DNA of 64,000 nucleotides from Siderastrea radians (lineage: Eukaryota > Cnidaria > Anthozoa > Scleractinia > Rhizangiidae), in the NCBI GenBank assembly GCA_964017195.1, contig OZ024895.1, forward strand, positions 9,607,501 to 9,671,500. The letters run 5' to 3'. The position numbers and the translations under genes were made by a program. Positions 34,190 to 46,100 of the stretch are shown one piece after another (within the stretch, counting starts at the first letter, position 1; every line of letters begins with the position of its first letter). The notes below the pieces were generated by a model. That model did no database searches, had not been told where the DNA came from, and worked only from the letters and a program-made list of their open reading frames with translations.

Positions 34190-36411
34190 GATTACACCTT
34201 GACATTTCAGTTTTTGTTTAAAAGTCAGTTTCAGTTTGCAAACGCTGCAAATCTGATAATGTTGATCCGGGGATGTGTTGAGGGTTAATACACACGGTAA
34301 TGAATTGTGATTGTAAACTAGTTAAAAGAAGGCTCCAGTCATGTATATGTTAATTCAGTTGTTACTGGCAAAGTCTAGAAAGAGCAATCTGTCATATTTA
34401 CTATTGTTAGGAAAATAAATTAAAATTAGGACCCGTGGGGCACTTTTTAGCATCTATCTTTTGGACAAGGATTCATTTGAGGCCGTTTTAGAATGATTGA
34501 GTTGATCAAAGATGAAGTGGTAGATGAAGTTCTACTTTGCAAGCTAGGATCGAATGATTGAGCAGGACTTTCTTTTCTGTCTCTACTGATGTTGCTGAAA
34601 TGTGAACATTGGGTTTTGGTCCTCTTTAAGTACGTGAGATTCGAATGAGTCTTGTCATGTTTGTCACGAGGTTTGTTGGCATAAATTGGAATACATGAGT
34701 GGGGTACTTTAAGTAATAAGTATCGAGCAAAGAAAGATGCAAGCAAACTTGTTTGAGAGATTATCGTTTCTATAAAGCTGTTCAAAGGTGGTGGTCAAAC
34801 AGGTAACCTTGCCAACCAAAGAAACAGGTGCTTAATTAGTACTCGACAGGAAAGCGTCACTAGGTATACGTGCGCTAACTTCTCGCTTTACAGCATTGCT
34901 CACTAACATACAATTTAAATAAGAATAGTGTTTCTTCTCTTCACAGGAGCCAGTTTCCCTTTTTAGGCCATTATGCCTTTTAGTTAATCTATATAGCTTT
35001 TTTGAAATATGTACAGTTATTTACATAAAAATATATGGAAATACAATGCACATAATATAATAATATTATACAGTGCACCTGCTATTGCAACCCCCCCCCC
35101 CGGCTTTCTCAAATCCCCCGCTATCTTGATACTTACCCTTTTCTAATTATTTACTATTGCCCGGCTACCTTGAGCTCGGTTATCTTAAACCGGTTAAGCA
35201 GGAGAAACGCCATTTTTTTTTTATTTTCACAGTGCAAAAAGCCCGTTTCACGCAAATGTCAAATTGATGGTAATCTCTATATAATACTGAGGTAGGTAAT
35301 TAAAACGTAAATAGATTTCATTTATCTTTATACAGCTCAAATTTCAGATACAGTGTGATCATATATGCTTTATTCATTTCTTTTAACTGGTTTACTGTCG
35401 GTACACAATTGCATTTAAAGGAACGGCTGAGTTTCGAGCTGGGGCTGAGCCGGGAGTGCAGGTTCTTACATTTTGGGCAAATTGAGCCTAAAAATGTTCT
35501 CTCCAGGTTCATAAGGAATATGGTACAGTATTTCAGGCATGACAAGAAAAACAAATTAAAGAAAAAAAGAAGCAAACACACTTTATGTATTACTAAGTGC
35601 AAACTAAGTGGGGCTCAATTAGCCTGATTGTGTGCAATTACTCAGACCAATTCAAACTGTTGCCTATTATGTTTTGTTGTTTAAACCTGTGTTTCAGGAC
35701 AAAATTAAGTCTTTCCAGCTAGATTTCAGCCCGGGCATGTCTTTAGCGTATTTTTAGAATTTTGGCCATTATAATATCGTTAGCTTCAACGGGCTCATAA
35801 AACCACGAAAATTAAAAAAAAATTATAATGAAAATGTTGCATTTATATAGCTGGGGTGTAACTGGTCTTTCAATGCATATTCAAATTAGACATAATTTTA
35901 TCACACGTGTTCCGGTGTGCCGAATTTGTGTTACATTTATTTTCAGTGATGCTTATTACAAAATTAGGGAGAACTCCATTTTTAAATAGCACAGAATTCT
36001 CAGTTTAGGCATCCATCCGTCAGCTAAATACTGACCTCAAACCTTCACATCTTACAATTACTTGTATTTCCAATAATCATGTCTCCTCAGCATGTCGCTA
36101 TATTAATTAGCGTTCTTCGTGTTCAGTTGACGGCAAAAAATATCTCCAGTGACCCTGAAAAGGGAAAATTAAAATAACTGTGGCACAAGTCTAACTAACA
36201 CACTTTCAGTTATTTGAAACTTAACCCTCGGACGTACAAGAAAAGTCACACCCCCACCGTAATACAAGGGGGGGGGGGTTGATGGACCCCCCTTGGGTTT
36301 TCGTTATGTTACAATATTTTGAAAAAGATTCCACCTTTAATAGGAAGCCTGTGATGTGCTCTACAAGATGAGGTACATATTATGGGTTGCCGCACTGCTG
36401 GGGGTCTGTGG

Positions 36412-36442
<31 letters not shown>

Positions 36443-37890
36443 CATCCTTTATTTAAACACGATAAAAAATTTAAAGCATAATGCTTGTGGGGTCGTGTAA
36501 TTAAATAGATTTTACCAAAAATTAGAAATTGTCAAAAAACGTTAAAAACTGGAAATTTTTGATGCTGAACATGTAGAACGTGAGAATATGACAAAATTAA
36601 ACATTTTGCTACCTTTTGTTGGCATTTTTTGCATTTTTTTTACCTAAAAACGGTTAAAAAACGAATATTTCCTCAAAAATGGCTTGACCAACTGCTACTT
36701 ATGACGTCATACCTCGTAACCATAGCAACCAATTCTCACCAAACGTATGTGAAAACGTGTCTTAGGGATATGCCCACAGCTACTGAGAACGGCAGTTCTA
36801 GATAATAATTCGTCTTGGAGACCGAGGGTTAAATAAATGCGAGCTGTCGGGTTTCCATCTAAATTTGCAGGTGTACTTACATAACGCGATGATTATGATA
36901 ATTTGGAAATGAGATGAACGCTGATTAACAGATTAACAGGAACTCGTAACTGAAGAAAGGCTTACGTTTACGTACAATTTAAGTGAAATTGTGTATTTGG
37001 TAGTTTGTTCTGCCTGTGAGGTGCGTCGAGGACATGCAAGCAACGCAAAAGATGTCCATGAACACTGCAAGGATAATATTGACGGTGCGTAAGTACATTT
37101 ACTTTTTATACTTTGATTAAAAAAAAGATAGCATGCAGTCACTGGGGAGTTGAAAGGGCCTTACAGATACCAGTGCTCTGATGAGCTCAAGGATTGTGTT
37201 TAACTCTAGCCAGTAATTAGGGGTTTGTTTGAAGTGAGTTACAACCTGAACCGTATATCTACCAACGAAGATAATTTTGTTAGCCAGATTGTAAATGATT
37301 GCGTTTTCAGCCATCCCTTAGCGTCCTAATTAAACCTGAATAGAAAACTCAGGTGGGCTTACATTCATTTTGAATCAGAAAACTTCTAAACTCGAAAACA
37401 TATTAACAAAGAGATGCAAGAGCTTGCCGAATGGTAAAGAAAATAAAACAATAATTTTGACTATTCTTCTTTCAAGCTGATGGTAACAGAAGTACGCCAT
37501 ATTTAATGATGTTAAATCTTGATTCAAAGACCGGAAAATTCATTCGCCTTTCAAAGAAAATCCTTAGACAGAACAATATACAAATAAGGTGCGAGCACCA
37601 ATAATTAGGCAAAATATTCAGAGTTTGACAGAGTTTTAATGCAAAAAAGTGGTCAGTCAAAACGACATTTTGAGAACTTTCCCCAGTTGCGAAAATCTGC
37701 TTGTTGAAATCACATTTTACATATGGAGTTAAACAGGTACAATTTGAAAGTTAAGCCGGATGTAATTTTTAATCTGGATTTCTGCGTCACTCAATACTAG
37801 AAATGGGTCAATACACATAGTGTATGGTGCAACAATATATTAGCGAACGTGACATTATCGATCTTTTTACATGTGATATTTACTTTTTTC
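34190..37890. repeat. Duplicated block B (partner 25250-28320)
   Basis: Collinear with block A over about 3 kb, with the landmarks listed there. It carries its own insertions: a C-run near 35090, a G-run near 36270, an (ATC)n microsatellite at about 36413-36443, and 36450-36830, which is missing from block A. The short ATG-plus-donor segment is at 37052-37088. ORFs of 90-94 codons near 35320-35630 on both strands resemble nothing recognisable. Confidence 0.75.
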
Positions 37891-38754
37891 ACCCGTCGCA
37901 GTACGAGCGGCAGTCAAAACCGTCGTGTCCTGCAAATGCACTGCACATGAGCAATGAACTGGTTTCAGAATGCTTTAAAAACAGATAAAGCTCCAGTATC
38001 GTGCAGTTTGTAAGCAAAAAAGCAAGAGTTATAAATTGCAACGGATGGGTAGCTTGAGTTGATTTTGTTGAAAAAGGCTTTTTTTCCCTCTTATTTTCCT
38101 TAAACTTTTGCATTAAGGGGTTTTGTGGGCTTACAACAAAAGAGAAAATAAGTCTGAAGATATTAAACATTTAACATTTAACTTTATTTAAACACGGTTT
38201 AAAACATCAGGCCTTAAATTTACAAATGAAACTAAATTAAAAAACAGCGAACTCCAAACTAAGTATAAATTCCAACTACAAAAATATAACTACTGGAATT
38301 ACTCGTTCCTAATTAAAGGACCAATATCCGGTTACTGCGCATGCTCCAAACTTTGATTTCCTGACAGGATGTCGCGAATTCAAAAGATGCGAGAAGTGAT
38401 ATAGAACCTTCAAAAATCCGTTTGCATCGTGCTCAGCTTAGTTCAATATTACCCTAAAGCTTCTCCCAGTTATGGATTAATTATATATAGTTTTCGTTAA
38501 GTTCCAATTTGTGTGAGATCGGGATTTTTTGGCGTTGTTTTCAATGCCATTGTGCGGAGGACGGAGAGGAGGGAAACGCTATGGCGTCGGTCGAAGGCTT
38601 CTTTCTCCCGGCAGCCTCCATAAAAGCTCAGAAAATCGTGAAAAGAATAAGAAGAAATGGAACCAGCAGCATACCAGAATATATATCAAGAAAGCAAACC
38701 ATGAGACATGGAAACGACTGAAGGGATCAGTGGTGTCTGTATTCGAGCGACACA

Positions 38755-38975
38755 GCCATAAACTAATGGGTTGGAAGGCCTGCACGCTGCACGACTTCTA
38801 CTTGTTCTTGTACGCCGCGCCTTATCTTGGTCTTTTGACCCATTTTGCTTCTTGTTTTTTTGTAGCGGGTTTAGAACGGAGGTTTTTAAATGTTGACTGA
38901 ATTGAGCCGTTACAACTTAGGCGTCGCATTCTCGAGGTCATATCGAGGTCATAACTGGTGGATTCTTGTGGCTTT
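38755..38975 (+). repeat. Dispersed repeat, copy 2 (copy 1 at 17165-17410)
   Basis: Highly similar to copy 1 from TGGAAGGCCTGCACG to CTGGTGGATTCTTGTGG. An open frame of 123 codons (38529-38900) runs into it from upstream with a Lys/Arg-rich stretch (IYIKKANHETWKRLKG), but it has no identified domain and is probably part of the repeat. Confidence 0.75.
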
Positions 38976-40004
38976 GGTCGTTTGTTATTCTCCGTTGGTT
39001 TGACTTCTGATCGTTTGTTAAGCGACTTAATATGGTTTTAATGCCGCTCTTGCATAATAGGTACGTTGAATTTGGCTCATTTAGGAAATTTATGGGGTTT
39101 TCAGCCTCTCATGTTTATATTTTTGACAATAAAGGATCTGAAATATTCAGTGCAGCGTGACGAGTTTCCCTGCTGATGTTTGTAACGCCGGGCTCGGCTT
39201 ATTGTTTTTAATTCTGTTGCAGGATTTTGTGTTTCGCATCACGCTCTGTTAAATCTTTGTGTATAATCTTGGGCACCCAACGAGAAAATTTTAGCAAAAT
39301 ACTTAAAATATTATTTCCTGCTTTCTAAGATTGCTGCAGAGGTTTACAAAGGAATATTTGTGAAAGCTAATACGGATTGATCTGTTCGGATTTTTTAGCT
39401 GAAAATTTAGGCCGCAGAAAAATTTTAGGAAACAGAATCCTATCCGCGAATTTCGGAGCTGCTGATGGCTCGCCGAAAATGCTAGCTGACCTTATTTTGC
39501 ACTCTAAACGACATAGTTGTCCCTCCAAAAACAATAGGAACTAATAAGTCCTCTTGTTACCAAAGTCCGACGTGATGTTTCGCCAAAGAAATCTCTAGCT
39601 TTCACTGCAATTAAATCCGAAAATCTCCGCTGATTTATATTTTGTGTTTCGCATCACGGATTGTGATCTATAGACCCTTTTCGTCCAGAAATTTAAGTTC
39701 TAGCTTCCTTGGAGCCATAAAACGCGAGCAAAATATTAACTTGCGGATGTAAACAGCGGATCACCGCGTGGGCCGCGAGGTAATCTTGTCGCCTCAATGT
39801 GACAGTTCTATTGTTTTTTTGAAAGATAACAGCTGACGTTCACGCGTGCGCATTATCGGGATAGTGTCCCTTTAAGTAATAACAAAAATATGTACAAAAG
39901 GATGCCTGCTTTCCATTAATGCCATGTATTGAATGCAATTAACCATTACATATTATCGAAGAAACCGCGGCAGCCGGATTTGGAGCTGGAGGGAGTTTGT
40001 GCTT
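38976..40004. other. Non-coding DNA, no gene recognised
   Basis: AT-rich sequence with no domain-bearing ORF. The words GTGTTTCGCATCACG recur near 39228 and 39644, suggesting an internal degenerate repeat. Confidence 0.4.
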
Positions 40005-40225
40005 ACCGCAGCCTGACAGGTAGGCTATTCCACGGCACCGCACCACTGTAGCTCAAGCTGTTTTTTGGAAAGTTGGTGCGGGGCAGAGGAATAGCTGTTT
40101 TGGCCTCACAGTCTCTTGGTGCATAACTCGAAGTGTCACTACGATCTGTGAACTTTGATCGCAAATACTCTGGGGCAAGACCATTTAGAAATTTATAAAC
40201 ACATAGTGGCTGTTTGAACTGAAAT
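40005..40225 (-). pseudogene. Non-LTR retrotransposon 3'-end remnant
   Basis: Read on the minus strand, an open stretch contains VYKFLNGLAPEYLRSKF, then LPRTNFPKNSLSYSGAV and WNSLP. This is the usual C-terminal end of CR1/L2-like non-LTR reverse transcriptases in invertebrates. No upstream polymerase motifs adjoin it, so only a truncated tail is present. Confidence 0.75.
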
Positions 40226-40249
40226 CTCTAGCGTCTGATTTGCTGCATG

Positions 40250-41780
40250 GTTAATGTGTTGGATTAACACTGCGAGTCGATTAAAGGGTAAGATTAAAGA
40301 TTAAAGGCCGATTAAAGAGCGACAAGATGGATACTAAAATCGTAATATGACGCCAGAATGTTATTCTCGATATCAGAAGAGTTCACTGAGGTGCTCTACT
40401 TGCAGCAGCCCCACTGGGATCAACTTCGGGGAAAGAAAAACACCACCACACCACCGCTACAAAAACAGCTAATTCCAGCAAGACTTTTTGCTGTTTGGCA
40501 TGCTCTGGGAAACAGAAGTTGAGGTGACGTTAGCATCAATACAAGTTACACGGCGATTACGTGTGCTTGCTAAGGAAGAAAAATATTTTACACGTCCTGT
40601 TTATGACTTAAGCGGCGGGAAAGTCACGTTTATATAAGCTTAATGCAACTACCACACAAGGGATAAGCTTTATATTCTATACAAGCCTGATCACAAATTT
40701 TTTTCATTGGTTTTTGAAGTACAGCTTCACCTCTTACAGCCACTTGTAATTATCACTTCTTTCTTTTTGCAACGAATCCGACTTAATGCAAAGTTGTATA
40801 TTTCTAAAACTCTTTCGGTACTGCGGTCTGTTGCAGGGCCGCTTTGATCTGCATTTTGCTCATTTAAAATTACTTCACTTTTCCACTTTGAATAACTCCT
40901 ATTGCCTGAATTCTAGAGTAGTTGTGGCCCTTGTTCCTTTTAATTATAACAATTTAAATCTTGTTGAAATTTCGTGAAAAGTAACACACTTTCTTCTCTT
41001 TGCTTTTTGTCTCTAAAAGTCGATTGATTGCAAGTTTGAATTGGCGTTGACATAGACATATCAATATTTAACTAAATCAGTGTTTATAGAGTTTGTTCCT
41101 GCAATTACCATTCCAGTTCAAGTTAATTATCCACTTTCGAAGACAGGGCAGGTAACAGTTATTTTACTTTCCTTTATGAGTAAAGCAAGCGAAAGTGTCG
41201 TTCACTTTGCGGTCCGCATGTTGTTTTTGCTTAGCCTGAATTTCAAACAAGTTTTGACTTTTGAGAAGAAAAGTAATTTTCTGCGGCTTTTGATTACGAG
41301 CTTTTGCTGTTACGATGACACAAGGAAGCTCCAAATTCCAAAAAGGCCTTTTCTTTCGTCTCTGGTTGTGGAATATTGTACAAACTATCCTATTTCCAAA
41401 GAGAAGCATCAGCTGCGCAACCATGCAATGATGATGGATCAAATTTGTCAAACATTCATGATGAGTCTCAAATCTGATGAACAGAAGATTTTTCCTCTAA
41501 AAGATAAAGTTTCATCCTGAGAAGACCACTCTGGACATCGAGAGGTAACAACAATCCTGACAGCAGGATAGCACAGGCCTTCGGAGCTGGCATAAATTAA
41601 AACCAGACATGAATTACACGAGGAAAACAAGTAGTGTGACCGAAGATCTTCACCAGGACAGAAGGCCGATTGTTATTGACCCAACATTACTAAGAGCTGC
41701 TCAGTTAATGAACATCCATGTGATGAGCAAAACCAAGGAGAATGAAAATGATGAAAAGTTTCTTGTGAAAACGTAATCTG
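40250..41780. other. Non-coding DNA with one unassigned ORF
   Basis: A 146-codon plus-strand ORF at 41080-41520 is the only open frame of note. It has no recognisable domain, signal peptide or paralogue in the window, and may be chance. Nothing else was identified. Confidence 0.3.
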
Positions 41781-41916
41781 CGTAGCAGGCGTAAACGGGG
41801 AAGGGGAAAGGGAGTGAGAACTCGGGAGAAAAATGGGGGACTGTCCCTAACCCCCCGACCCCAGTTTTTTCCCGCACTCTCGCTTCCTTTTCCCTTTCCC
41901 ATTTACGCCTGCTACA
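41781..41916. mobile_element. Small snap-back MITE
   Basis: GTAGCAGGCGTAAACGGGGA at the left is mirrored by TTTACGCCTGCTAC at the right, with purine-rich GGGGAAAGGGA paired to TTTTCCCTTTCCC. The whole 136 bp can form one long hairpin. Confidence 0.75.
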
Positions 41917-42318
41917 CAAATAGGGAAAACACACTCAGCTGGACTGTTAGCCAGAGGAAAACTTATACAACCTCCTTCGCAGTCAACTTCAGTCAGCGAA
42001 ATTTTCCACCGCAGAAAAAAGTTTCAGGCTGCTTAACCAGTCCATATGATTGCAAACACTGTATTACAAATAGCCCGTAAGAAGGCAAAGCGGTTAATTT
42101 TAAGAAAACACTGTAATAAATCCACATGTCGACAGTAAAAACTTCGCTCATCATACAGAAATCGAAGCTAAGCGAATCAATGAATTGCTTATTTAACATC
42201 TAACCAATCAGAGAGCACTAAATACGCGTGAAGGTCAAAACACCACAGCTTTTCCCGCCTACGAACGCTGATTGGTTAATTCGAATTTCACCTTTTGCAA
42301 AGAAGCCTAGTCTCCTTC

Positions 42319-42388
42319 ACAGTCGTTTTAACTGACGTCACGCAACGCTGTGGGGAAAGCATTGCGTGACGCCACTAAAAACGGCTGC
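42319..42388. repeat. Hairpin repeat with ~30-bp arms
   Basis: CAGTCGTTTTAACTGACGTC plus ACGCAACGCT is followed by its near inverse, ending in AACGGCTG. It is probably a short non-autonomous element or its remnant. Confidence 0.65.
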
Positions 42389-42499
42389 GTGGGAAACTGA
42401 AAAAAGGCTGGTTTAAATCATTTTTTGGTACACGTGGAGGAGGTTTAAAGATTTTAATTTTTATTTTCCGATTTTTTTTTTCTGAAATTATGAATATAT

Positions 42500-42676
42500 G
42501 AAATTCATATATTTGAACTGCGGAATGAAGAAATAAATGTAAAGAAGATCCTCGCAGTTATTAACGCAACTCATACAGTTGCGAAAAGAAAGCCTGAAAA
42601 CATCAGGCTTGCCGGGATTCGAACCCTGACCTCTGCGATACCGGTGCAGCGCTCTAACCAATTGAGCTATCAAGCC
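42500..42676 (-). mobile_element. tRNA-derived SINE, minus orientation
   Basis: The head at 42606-42676 (minus strand) reads like a tRNA: acceptor GGCTTGA paired with CAAGCC, D-arm GCTCAATTGGTTAGAGC and T-arm GGTTCGAATCC. The tail CTTTCTTTTCGCAACTGTAT plus GCGAGGATCTTC is shared with the plus-strand copy. Pol III A and B boxes lie within the head. It is taken as a SINE and not a working tRNA because the tail travels with it. Confidence 0.8.
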
Positions 42677-42735
42677 ATATATTCATAATTTCATCTTCAT
42701 CTTTCCCGGGTATATTACGAACCAATTTAATGACC

Positions 42736-42902
42736 AGCTCCCGGTTGGCTTGATTGGTTAGAGCGCTGCACCGGTATCGCAGAGGTCAGGGTTCGAATCC
42801 CGGCAAGCCTGATGTTTTCAGGCTTTCTTTTCGCAACTGTATAAGTTGCGTTAACAACTGCGAGGATCTTCTTTACATTTCTTTCTTTCTTTCTTTCTCT
42901 TT
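42736..42902 (+). mobile_element. tRNA-derived SINE, plus orientation
   Basis: Same head and tail as the minus-strand copy. Here the acceptor/D-arm junction lacks about eight bases (GGCTTGATTGGTTAGAGC), so the tRNA fold is broken. The tail ends in a (TTTC)n run. The two copies sit head to head about 60 bp apart. Confidence 0.8.
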
Positions 42903-42914
42903 GTCACAATTATA

Positions 42915-43130
42915 AATAAGTTGGTGAGAGTCTAAATAGCAACAAAAATTTGCCAAAAGTTATCACTGAGTAAACGAGCTGTTGTTGTGATGCTAAGACT
43001 AGATGGCAAACTGTTTCTTTTTTTATTATTATTTATTTATTTATTTATACAGGAACATCTGGTTTACCATTAAAATAGACGTTCACACCAGTCCGGCAAA
43101 ATGCTTTTTGTTTTTGCGACGTTCTCACAC
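42915..43130. repeat. Minisatellite repeat, left part
   Basis: Related to 28640-28998: the flank AAGTTGGTGAGAGTCTAAATAGC is followed by GGCAAACTGTTTC and GTTTTTGCGACGTTCTCACAC units. A TTTA-rich insert lies at about 43020-43075. The array is cut at TTAA (43131) by the next element and resumes at 47543. Confidence 0.75.
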
Positions 43131-46100
43131 TTAAGAGCGCCTGTCTGTAAAAATCAGACAAAATTTAAATTCCGCGGCAAGGGTGGAAAATTTGATTTCT
43201 TTCATATTTTAATGTTAGACAGGTTAGGGTATAACTGAAATCGCTGGATACTTTTTTGGCAAAATATCCTTTTATTTCAAAGAAAAATGCAAACAACGAA
43301 CTTCCGTTAAGATCGCCATTTAAAGGAGTAAATTATGACATCAATTTGAGGCGTTCACTTGCAAAAACAAATCCCTCTGTCGTCTTTTAAACACTCAATT
43401 TTACTTTTGCAATCTCTCAAGAGCTTCAAAAATGATTTTGGTAGAAACTGCGCTGTTCTTTGTGTTTGAAATAATTTAATTTTGAAAGTATAAATTTCTC
43501 ATCAGGAAAAGTACTTCGTGAATTAAATTACTTTTCACCATGTGCTAAACCTTCAAATCGATCCAGCTTCTGGCTGTTGAATTAAGAAAAGATGTTCTCA
43601 GGATTGCTACAAAAATTTCTTTGGGTAAAAGATTGAGAGCGACGCGAGAGCTTTTCAAAGTTCGTTAAAATGCAGGTTATTTGACCCTTTTTGGCAACAT
43701 TCCATTCGCGAGTCACGCACATATTTTGATGTGTTTCGACCCATATGAGATCGAAAACGTCAAACAAAAGCAGTTCGAAATGCTCTTACCTCATTTGCTG
43801 TAGGGGACGGGTCCAGAGGCCATTTCTGAATGATTCTCTTGCCGTTCGACGTATTTTGGTCCTGTTGATGACGTCCAATGAACACCGCCAACTAGGTCAG
43901 TGTATTGTAAACGGTCGAACAGCTCAACAACAACCTTTCTTGCAAAACGTTCGACATCTTTCTACACTGTGACATCTTACTCAACGGTTCAGTTGCTGGT
44001 CAGTGTTGCTTTGTTGGCAATACACAAAAAGGTTTTTATCACTACATGTCGCCGCTAACGTGGCCAGAGTTCTATCTAGAGCCGCTTCACTCAATGCAAA
44101 TCATCGGAATGGACATTTAACTAGAGGGTAGGGGAAGGGCAAAATCTGCTCTGATCCTTTTTAAACGGCTCCAGTTTCGAGAAATGGGAGGAACTAGTAA
44201 TGGACCAAAAATACGAAACAAAGTTAGAGCTACATTTAGGCACCTCAACCTCCCGTGCCAGAATGCAGAAAAAGTAGTCACCCCTCGGCGTGAGTTGTAG
44301 GCATGCAAAGAACAATGCTAGAGCACGAAAATTAGCTAAAAGGGTACGTGTACTAGCTTAAGTTAAAAACCTCTTCAAAACGTCGAGTCCAGAACATTAA
44401 AATCGTTTTTATCAGGGAAATTGCGATGTGACTAACTAGTTTGTGCTTATTGTTTTGGCTTAGAGGGGGGAACCTCGGACTTTTTTTTTCACAAATCATA
44501 CATATTTACCTACATGAATTGCTTCGTTACACAGAAGACGGTTGTTGTTGGTTCCATTTTCTTGTTGTCGAAGTTTGTGGTTACAACACCAGACGAATCA
44601 AAAGCTTGAAAACAACTGTTGCCTTACTTTCATGCACCAAGAATATCCAAGCCCGTACAAGGGGGAGGGGCAGGGGGGGGGGGGGGGGGGGCTCGAGCCC
44701 CAGAATGTTTGGAAGTTGAAAAAACATTACTGACAGTAAATGAGCCAAAAAATATATAATTAAAACGGATTAATGTGTAACTAATAGTCTTAAATGCTGA
44801 TGCTAAAAGTTCCTTTTCTAATTTTACAACCTTTAACAGGGTTTGACATCTGTTGAGTCACTAGCCACCGGGCAAGTGGGCTTCAAAAATCTACTAGCCC
44901 ACCGCACATTTCAGTCGCCCAGGTTCCTTACCAATGTCTTTCTTCACCCATATCACCTTGACCCTGGCAGTATAGCTTTACTGTGAAGGACCTTAATGCC
45001 TTTAATAGCTAAGCGACTGCTGTGTATTTGCTGCAAGCTTTAAGCTCATCATGTTGTTTCAAAACAAGTCTAAGGAACAAAACTATTTTTATCTCACCAA
45101 TCGAGTGATAAAAGTTACGTAAACGTTTACGAGAGTTAGGTAAAACAGGTCCGAAATTCGTAGCTTGGTTGTCGAAATGTTTTAATTTTAACAAACCTCG
45201 TAACTTTAAGGGTACGTTTTTTAAAACTGATGTTATAAATCTGGTGGATGTTGCCAACAACTTTGTCGGCGAAAAAGCAAACAGGAAGCAGCTTTTTGGC
45301 AAATTTTCAACGAATGATGTCCCCAAAAAGGTGTCGTTTTTGACGAAATCGACACAAACTGTGGCATTGTGAACAGAGTTAGTATCTATGTGAGTGTGTA
45401 TTTTGAAGGGGGGGAGGCTTTGACTAGGCCAATTTGCTCGCAGCATTTATTTCAGCCTTGGTACGGGCCTGATACCACAAGTTACAAGTCAGTTTTTACA
45501 ACGAACGCTTGAATACAATGACGATATGTCCCAGCCATCGTGCAAAACTTGGAATAGTGTCGAGCAGAAGCTGCAGCACAAGGGGCCGGGTCCCGGGTCA
45601 CGGTAAGGAAAAGGGAGTGGCCAAAAAGTGAAAGAGGACTGGGGGAAAAGGGATCTGCAGTTATCTTACGCGAGACTGGATCAGTTGGAAAGTTGGATCA
45701 GTTGAGTTTTATATTCGCTTGTGGTCTATCCGAATATTAGCCAGGTTATCGTTGGAAGCCTCACTCTTCTCTTCGTCCTCATTAAGGTGTACGTAGAACG
45801 TGAAAGAGGTAACAGACGTTTAAGGGCAAGATGCGTGACGTATTTGTGTTATGATATCCTCATATCCATTATGATAAGTATGCTAGCTGCTGTGAGAGAT
45901 CTCGCTCACTGGGAACCTGTCTCAGTAAGATTCGTAAACAGAAATTCAGGAACAGAACCTCATTTTTTGTTACCTTGGTTACCTGCCATTTTTCACAGTC
46001 TTCAAACAGCACTGGCGTGCTGTTAGAAGCCCCACTCATTAGCCAGGACAAACTAATGTAGACTATGTCAAACAGCTGACAAGAGAGCACAGTTAAAAAC

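Noticed and set aside
42606..42676. Functional tRNA gene
   Set aside because: The tRNA-like head is followed by the same long tail as its neighbour, and the anticodon loop lacks the usual T33; it is a SINE head.
44100..44320. Two overlapping minus-strand ORFs of 63-64 codons
   Set aside because: They share no domain features and lie within the non-autonomous element's interior; overlap in two frames argues against coding.
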